Assembly (NCBI RefSeq): GCF_001975665.1
Contig: NZ_CP019419.1
Coordinates: forward strand, 2,649,501 to 2,713,500
Direction of reading: 5' to 3'
Length of the DNA: 64,000 bases
Source: Polaribacter reichenbachii
Lineage (GTDB): Bacteria > Bacteroidota > Bacteroidia > Flavobacteriales > Flavobacteriaceae
Below are positions 60,562-64,000 of this stretch, in pieces. Below the pieces are notes generated by a model. The model had not been told where the DNA came from. It ran no database searches and worked only from the letters and a program-made list of their open reading frames with translations. The translations under genes were made by a program, and so were the position numbers. Each line of letters begins with the position of its first letter. The stretch's first letter is position 1.

Positions 60562-60798
60562 CTATTTTAAAAGTTCTAAAACCTCTGTTTTAGAAGGTAT
60601 TCTACCTTTAATTGTAATTACATCATCAATTACTAAAGCAGGTGTACTCATTACGTTGTATTTCATAATCTCCATAATATCTTCTACTTTTTCAATGTTT
60701 GCATCAATATTGTTTTCAGAAACGACATCTTTAACAACTCCTGTCATAGTTTGACATTTAAGACAACCTGTTCCTAGAATTTTAATTATTTTACTCAT
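60562..60798 (-). CDS. Small thioredoxin-fold protein (redox-active disulfide protein 2 type)
   Basis: A 78-residue glutaredoxin-like protein with the active-site motif GTGCLKCQTM (CxxC at residues 11-14) and a cis-Pro in MSTPALVIDD. It has no signal peptide, so it is cytoplasmic. Small proteins of this type are regularly encoded next to YraQ/ArsP permeases, where they may reduce or hand over the substrate. It sits 17 bases before the permease start and 50 bases after the arsR stop, with a matching operator in that gap. Confidence 0.85.
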   Translation of the reverse strand: MSKIIKILGTGCLKCQTMTGVVKDVVSENNIDANIEKVEDIMEIMKYNVMSTPALVIDDVITIKGRIPSKTEVLELLK

Positions 60799-60813
60799 AA
60801 TATTTAAATTTGT

Positions 60814-60833
60814 TTATCGTAAATAGGCGATAA
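60814..60833. promoter_or_regulatory. Probable ArsR operator 2 (TTATCG-N8-CGATAA)
   Basis: A perfect 6-bp inverted repeat, TTATCG (60814-60819) and CGATAA (60828-60833), with an 8-base spacer, between the arsR stop and the thioredoxin start. It matches the site in front of arsR in arms and spacing. Confidence 0.6.
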
Positions 60834-60848
60834 TGTTTATAAAAAATA

Positions 60849-61154
60849 TCAATCAAAAAATTGTTGAAATAATGATTTTGCTTTTTTCCAATTTTCTTGA
60901 TGAATACAGTATTTTATTTTTGGTGGTTTTAATTCTCCTTGAATTAATCCCGCATTTTTTAATTCTTTTAAGTGCTGCGAAACTGTAGATTGTGCTAATG
61001 GAAAAATAGTAACCAAATCGCCTGTAAAACAACAAGATTGATTTTCTAAATGTTTTAAAATTGCAATGCGTGTAGGGTGTGCCAATGCTTTTGCAAATTT
61101 TGCTAAATCTGCTGTGTTTTGCTGATATTCTATTTGTTCTAAAGTTCGTTTCAT
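60849..61154 (-). CDS. ArsR-family winged-helix repressor
   Basis: A 101-residue metalloregulator: [21 protein letters not shown], then the recognition helix region [23 protein letters not shown] and the wing PPKIKYCIH. Vicinal cysteines in [11 protein letters not shown] sit where classical ArsR has its CVC arsenic site, so it probably senses As(III) or a related thiol-reactive ion. One inverted repeat lies over its promoter and another lies before the thioredoxin gene, indicating autoregulation and control of the permease. Confidence 0.9.
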   Translation of the reverse strand: MKRTLEQIEYQQNTADLAKFAKALAHPTRIAILKHLENQSCCFTGDLVTIFPLAQSTVSQHLKELKNAGLIQGELKPPKIKYCIHQENWKKAKSLFQQFFD

Positions 61155-61159
61155 ATTTC

Positions 61160-61179
61160 TTATCGCAAATTTACGATGG
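61160..61179 (-). promoter_or_regulatory. Probable ArsR operator 1 overlapping the arsR -7 box
   Basis: TTATCG (61160-61165), an 8-base spacer and CGATGG (61174-61179). The spacer, read on the minus strand, is exactly TAAATTTG, a consensus Bacteroidetes -7 box 12-19 bases before the arsR ATG. A dimer bound to the arms would cover the -7 box. Confidence 0.62.
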
Positions 61180-61342
61180 GTGATTTAGCAGAAATCTGAC
61201 TTTTATCAGTTATTATAGATTTTTTACGAGGATTGTTTTTTATTAGAATTCAAATCAAAATTCCCGAAATTATATTAAAAGCAAACTCTTAATATATTCT
61301 TAATACTTTGTTAAAGCAACGTTTATAAATTTAATGAATTCC

Positions 61343-61350
61343 TATATTTG
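61343..61350 (+). promoter_or_regulatory. -7 box of the M14 carboxypeptidase gene
   Basis: TATATTTG matches TAnnTTTG, 30 bases before the ATG at 61380. No TTTG at normal -33 spacing was found. Confidence 0.4.
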
Positions 61351-61379
61351 GTTACTTATCAATTCAAATTCTAATCAAC

Positions 61380-63869
61380 ATGAAAAAATTTTTGCTTTTA
61401 TTTTTCTTGAGTTCGCTTTCTATAGCTGCTCAAAAAGTAGATTTATCTTACTATTTACCCAAAAACACAACTTACAATACCAATATTCCTACTCCAGAAT
61501 CTGTAATTGGTCATGAAGTAGGTGAGTGGCATATTACCCATGATAAATTAGTGGAGTATATGAAAGTTTTAGCTGCATCATCAGATCGAATTTCTATAGA
61601 AAATAGAGGTGAAACTTATGAAGACAGACCTTTGTTGTTACTTACAATTACATCCGCAGAAAATCATAAAAACTTAGAAAGTATTAGAGAAAAACATATT
61701 GAAGCTACCAATTCTAATGCTGTTGATGTTTCTAAAAATCCAATTGTAGTTTACCAAGGTTTTTCTATTCATGGTAATGAAGCAAGTGGTTCTAATGCAG
61801 CTTTAGCAGTGGCTTATTATTTGGCAGCAGCAGAAAATATTGATGATTTATTAAACAATGTTGTAATTCTTTTTGATCCTTCTTTAAATCCTGATGGGTT
61901 GCAACGTTTTGCATATTGGGCAAATACAAACAGAAGCGAAAATATTAACCCTGATCCTAATGACAGAGAATATTTTGAGATTTGGCCAAGAGGAAGAACC
62001 AATCATTATCAGTTTGATATGAATAGAGATTGGTTGCCAGTTCAATTGCCAGAAAGTACTGCAAGAATTGCAAGTTTTCATAAATGGTTACCAAATATCT
62101 TAACAGATCATCATGAAATGGGGAGCAATTCTAGCTTCTTTTTTCAACCAGGAATTCCAAGTAGAACAAATCCGTTAACACCACAAATGAATCAAGATTT
62201 AACTAGAGAAATTGCCACTTACCATGCAAAAGCTTTAGATGAAATAGGTTCTTTATATTATTCAGAAGAAGGTTTCGATGATTTCTATTATGGTAAAGGT
62301 TCTACTTTTCCAGACATAAATGGTAGTATAGGAATTTTGTTTGAGCAAGGTAGTTCTAGAGGGCACGCACAAGAAACTGTAAACGGAATTTTAACCTTTC
62401 CTTTTACCATCAGAAATCAATTTACTGCGGCATTATCTACTTTAGAAGCTGCAAAAAGTATGCGTGTTAAGATTTTAGAATATCAGCAAAGTTTTTATAA
62501 AGAATCTAGAAATACAGGTTTAAATAAAGCTGTTGTTTTTGGTGATGAAAAAGATGCTGCAAAAAGTTTTCATTTGGCAGAGGTAATGAAAAAACATAAA
62601 ATTAAAATCCACGAATTAAAGGCTGATTTTACAGAAAATGGTAAAACCTTTAAAAAAGGATATAGTTATGTGGTGCCAATGAATCAGAAAAACCATCGTT
62701 TGGTAAAAGCAATGTTCGATGTTAGAACCAAGTTTAAAGATAGTTTGTTTTACGATGTTTCTGCTTGGACATTTAATCACGCATTTGGAGTTGATTATGC
62801 AGAGGATGTAGCAATTTCTAAAGCAGGAGCAGAAATTACAGATTTAAAAATGAAATCTGGTAATGTTTCATCTAAAAGTAATTATGGTTACTTATTACCT
62901 TGGAATGAGTTTTACACGCCAAAAGCCTTAAATACAATTTTACAAAAAGGAATAAGAGCAAAAGTTTCGATGAGAAATTTTAAAAATGGAGGTAATTCTT
63001 ACGATTATGGAACTATTTTTATTCCGGTTCAAAATCAAAAATTGAATGCAACAGATTTATATAATTTTTTAAATAAAGTTGCTGATGAGAGCCATACAAC
63101 AATAACAGGTGTTGCTACAGGTTTAAATGACGGAATTGATATGGGATCTAATAACTTTAGAAACATTACAAAGCCTAAAGTTGCAATGATTGTTGGTGAT
63201 GGAGTTACAGGTAATGATACTGGAGAAATTTGGCATTTGTTTGACCAACGTTTTGATATGCATATTACACGTTTAGATACTAGAAATTTATCTAGAATGG
63301 ATATTACAAAATACACACATATTGTAATACCAAGTAGTCGTTTAGAAAAATCGGCAATAGAAAAAATTAAAACTTGGGTTAAAAATGGTGGAGTAGTTGT
63401 TGGTTACAAAAACACTGCAAGTTGGTTAGCGAGTAATAAAATGATTAATTTAAGTTTTGATAAAACTAAAAGAGATTCAGTTAAGAACATTACTTTCGAA
63501 AACAAATCGTTGTTTTCTGGTGCACAAGTAATTGGTGGAGCTATTTTTGAAGCAAATATAGACAGATCTCATCCAATTAATTTTGGATATAAGAATGATA
63601 AAATAGCTTTATTTAGAAACTCTACAATGTTTTTAAAAGCGGATAAAAATAGTTATAATAATCCTATACAGTATACTGCAAAGCCTTTATTAAGTGGTTA
63701 TATTTCTAAAGAAAATGCAAAAGTAATACCAAATACTGTACCTTTTAAAGTACAACGTTTTGGTAGAGGTAGAGTTATTGTTTTTACTGATAACACCAAC
63801 TTTAGAGCATTTTGGTTTGGTACAAACAAATTATTAATGAACACTATTTTCTTTGGAAATATGATGTAG
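61380..63869 (+). CDS. Secreted M14-family zinc carboxypeptidase
   Basis: An 829-residue exported protein (signal ending SLSIAAQ). The M14 metallopeptidase domain spans roughly residues 40-370: zinc ligands in GFSIHGNEASGSNAA (His-x-x-Glu), substrate-binding FDMNRDWLPVQ, the third ligand region ILTDHHEMGSNSSFFF, and the catalytic Glu region GSIGILFEQGSSRG. The C-terminal half includes a glutamine-amidotransferase-like domain (VAMIVGDGVTGNDTGEIWHLFDQRF, then THIVIPSSRLEKSAIEKIKTWVKNGGVVVG). This two-domain layout is typical of large Bacteroidetes M14 proteins. The start at MKKFLLLFFLSSL is clear. A terminator follows near the window end. Confidence 0.9.
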   Translation: MKKFLLLFFLSSLSIAAQKVDLSYYLPKNTTYNTNIPTPESVIGHEVGEWHITHDKLVEYMKVLAASSDRISIENRGETYEDRPLLLLTITSAENHKNLESIREKHIEATNSNAVDVSKNPIVVYQGFSIHGNEASGSNAALAVAYYLAAAENIDDLLNNVVILFDPSLNPDGLQRFAYWANTNRSENINPDPNDREYFEIWPRGRTNHYQFDMNRDWLPVQLPESTARIASFHKWLPNILTDHHEMGSNSSFFFQPGIPSRTNPLTPQMNQDLTREIATYHAKALDEIGSLYYSEEGFDDFYYGKGSTFPDINGSIGILFEQGSSRGHAQETVNGILTFPFTIRNQFTAALSTLEAAKSMRVKILEYQQSFYKESRNTGLNKAVVFGDEKDAAKSFHLAEVMKKHKIKIHELKADFTENGKTFKKGYSYVVPMNQKNHRLVKAMFDVRTKFKDSLFYDVSAWTFNHAFGVDYAEDVAISKAGAEITDLKMKSGNVSSKSNYGYLLPWNEFYTPKALNTILQKGIRAKVSMRNFKNGGNSYDYGTIFIPVQNQKLNATDLYNFLNKVADESHTTITGVATGLNDGIDMGSNNFRNITKPKVAMIVGDGVTGNDTGEIWHLFDQRFDMHITRLDTRNLSRMDITKYTHIVIPSSRLEKSAIEKIKTWVKNGGVVVGYKNTASWLASNKMINLSFDKTKRDSVKNITFENKSLFSGAQVIGGAIFEANIDRSHPINFGYKNDKIALFRNSTMFLKADKNSYNNPIQYTAKPLLSGYISKENAKVIPNTVPFKVQRFGRGRVIVFTDNTNFRAFWFGTNKLLMNTIFFGNMM

Positions 63870-63953
63870 AATTTTAGTTAAGATGTCTTTTTTTATTGAG
63901 TTTGATAATATCAGTAAATCTTAATCGAGAAATAACACTTCAATAGAAAAGAT

Positions 63954-63993
63954 AAAAAGTCGCAAAGTTTATAATTAAGCTTTGCGACTTTTT
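63954..63993 (+). terminator. Intrinsic terminator after the M14 gene
   Basis: AAAAAGTCGCAAAG (63954-63967) pairs perfectly with CTTTGCGACTTTTT (63980-63993) around a 12-base loop. Confidence 0.85.
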
Positions 63994-64000
63994 ACTTTTT

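Noticed and set aside
1..64000. tRNA, rRNA, tmRNA, prophage, insertion sequence or defence island
   Set aside because: Read through on both strands; no cloverleaf or conserved rRNA segment, no transposase, integrase, restriction, CBASS or retron gene was seen. A covariance-model scan would be needed for a firm negative on RNA genes.

Overview
The window looks like chromosomal DNA of a marine Flavobacteriaceae bacterium (Polaribacter/Tenacibaculum-like; genus not provable from sequence alone). The reasons are very low GC, A-rich start contexts instead of Shine-Dalgarno sites, TAnnTTTG -7 boxes typical of Bacteroidetes, and families largely confined to this phylum (DUF4249 with an STN-type TonB receptor, DUF1573 lipoproteins, DUF4838, bacillithiol synthesis by BshC). 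No tRNA, rRNA, insertion sequence, prophage or CRISPR array was seen.

Layout. 1-5 kb: the end of bshC, rlmF, two small membrane proteins and an AsmA-like protein. 5-13.8 kb: a leftward operon that reads as an exopolysaccharide synthesis/export machine (one-TM HEAT protein, processive GT2 synthase, TPR plus YaiO-type outer-membrane barrel, DUF4838 glycosidase-like lipoprotein, DUF1573 lipoprotein, BON-LysM protein), closed by a strong terminator. 13.9-25.6 kb: housekeeping genes (lpdA, argS, NamZ, a LolC/E-type permease, a CBS-domain cysteine/cystathionine synthase, an M19 dipeptidase). 25.7-32.3 kb: a TonB receptor/DUF4249/MG2-like operon preceded by three direct repeats at 22-bp spacing. 32.3-38 kb: lipA, an unusual Nramp-family transporter coupled to an ECF sigma factor and a divergent glycosyltransferase, and an MscS channel.

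38-46 kb holds the most interesting system. It consists of an ECF sigma factor, a one-TM putative anti-sigma factor and a CpxP/CnrX-like periplasmic protein, followed by an EF-hand protein, a YHYH lipoprotein, a MORN-repeat protein, a SCO protein, a His-rich YHYH/EF-hand fusion, a CotH kinase, and a scar in which a VTC (polyphosphate polymerase) gene start is joined to the end of a DUF2490 gene. Six copies of one promoter (CAAG, exactly 16 bp, CATCTAA) precede these genes, so the cluster is very probably one sigma-factor regulon acting in the envelope. Two of the promoters share a further 20-bp upstream element, and two diverged 60-bp direct repeats bracket the second half of the cluster.

46-64 kb is mainly housekeeping: murB, an aminotransferase, a retropepsin-like PDZ protease, two DUF1573 proteins, valS, an OmpA lipoprotein with a structured leader, an aldo/keto reductase, a large FAD/Fe-S dehydrogenase, an arsR-thioredoxin-permease group with two matching operators, and an M14 carboxypeptidase.

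A family of small intergenic elements (about 13.8, 24.0, 24.25 and 45.2 kb, all on the + strand) combines an AU-rich stem, a GGGG-containing loop and a separate intrinsic terminator. It may be an undescribed small RNA.
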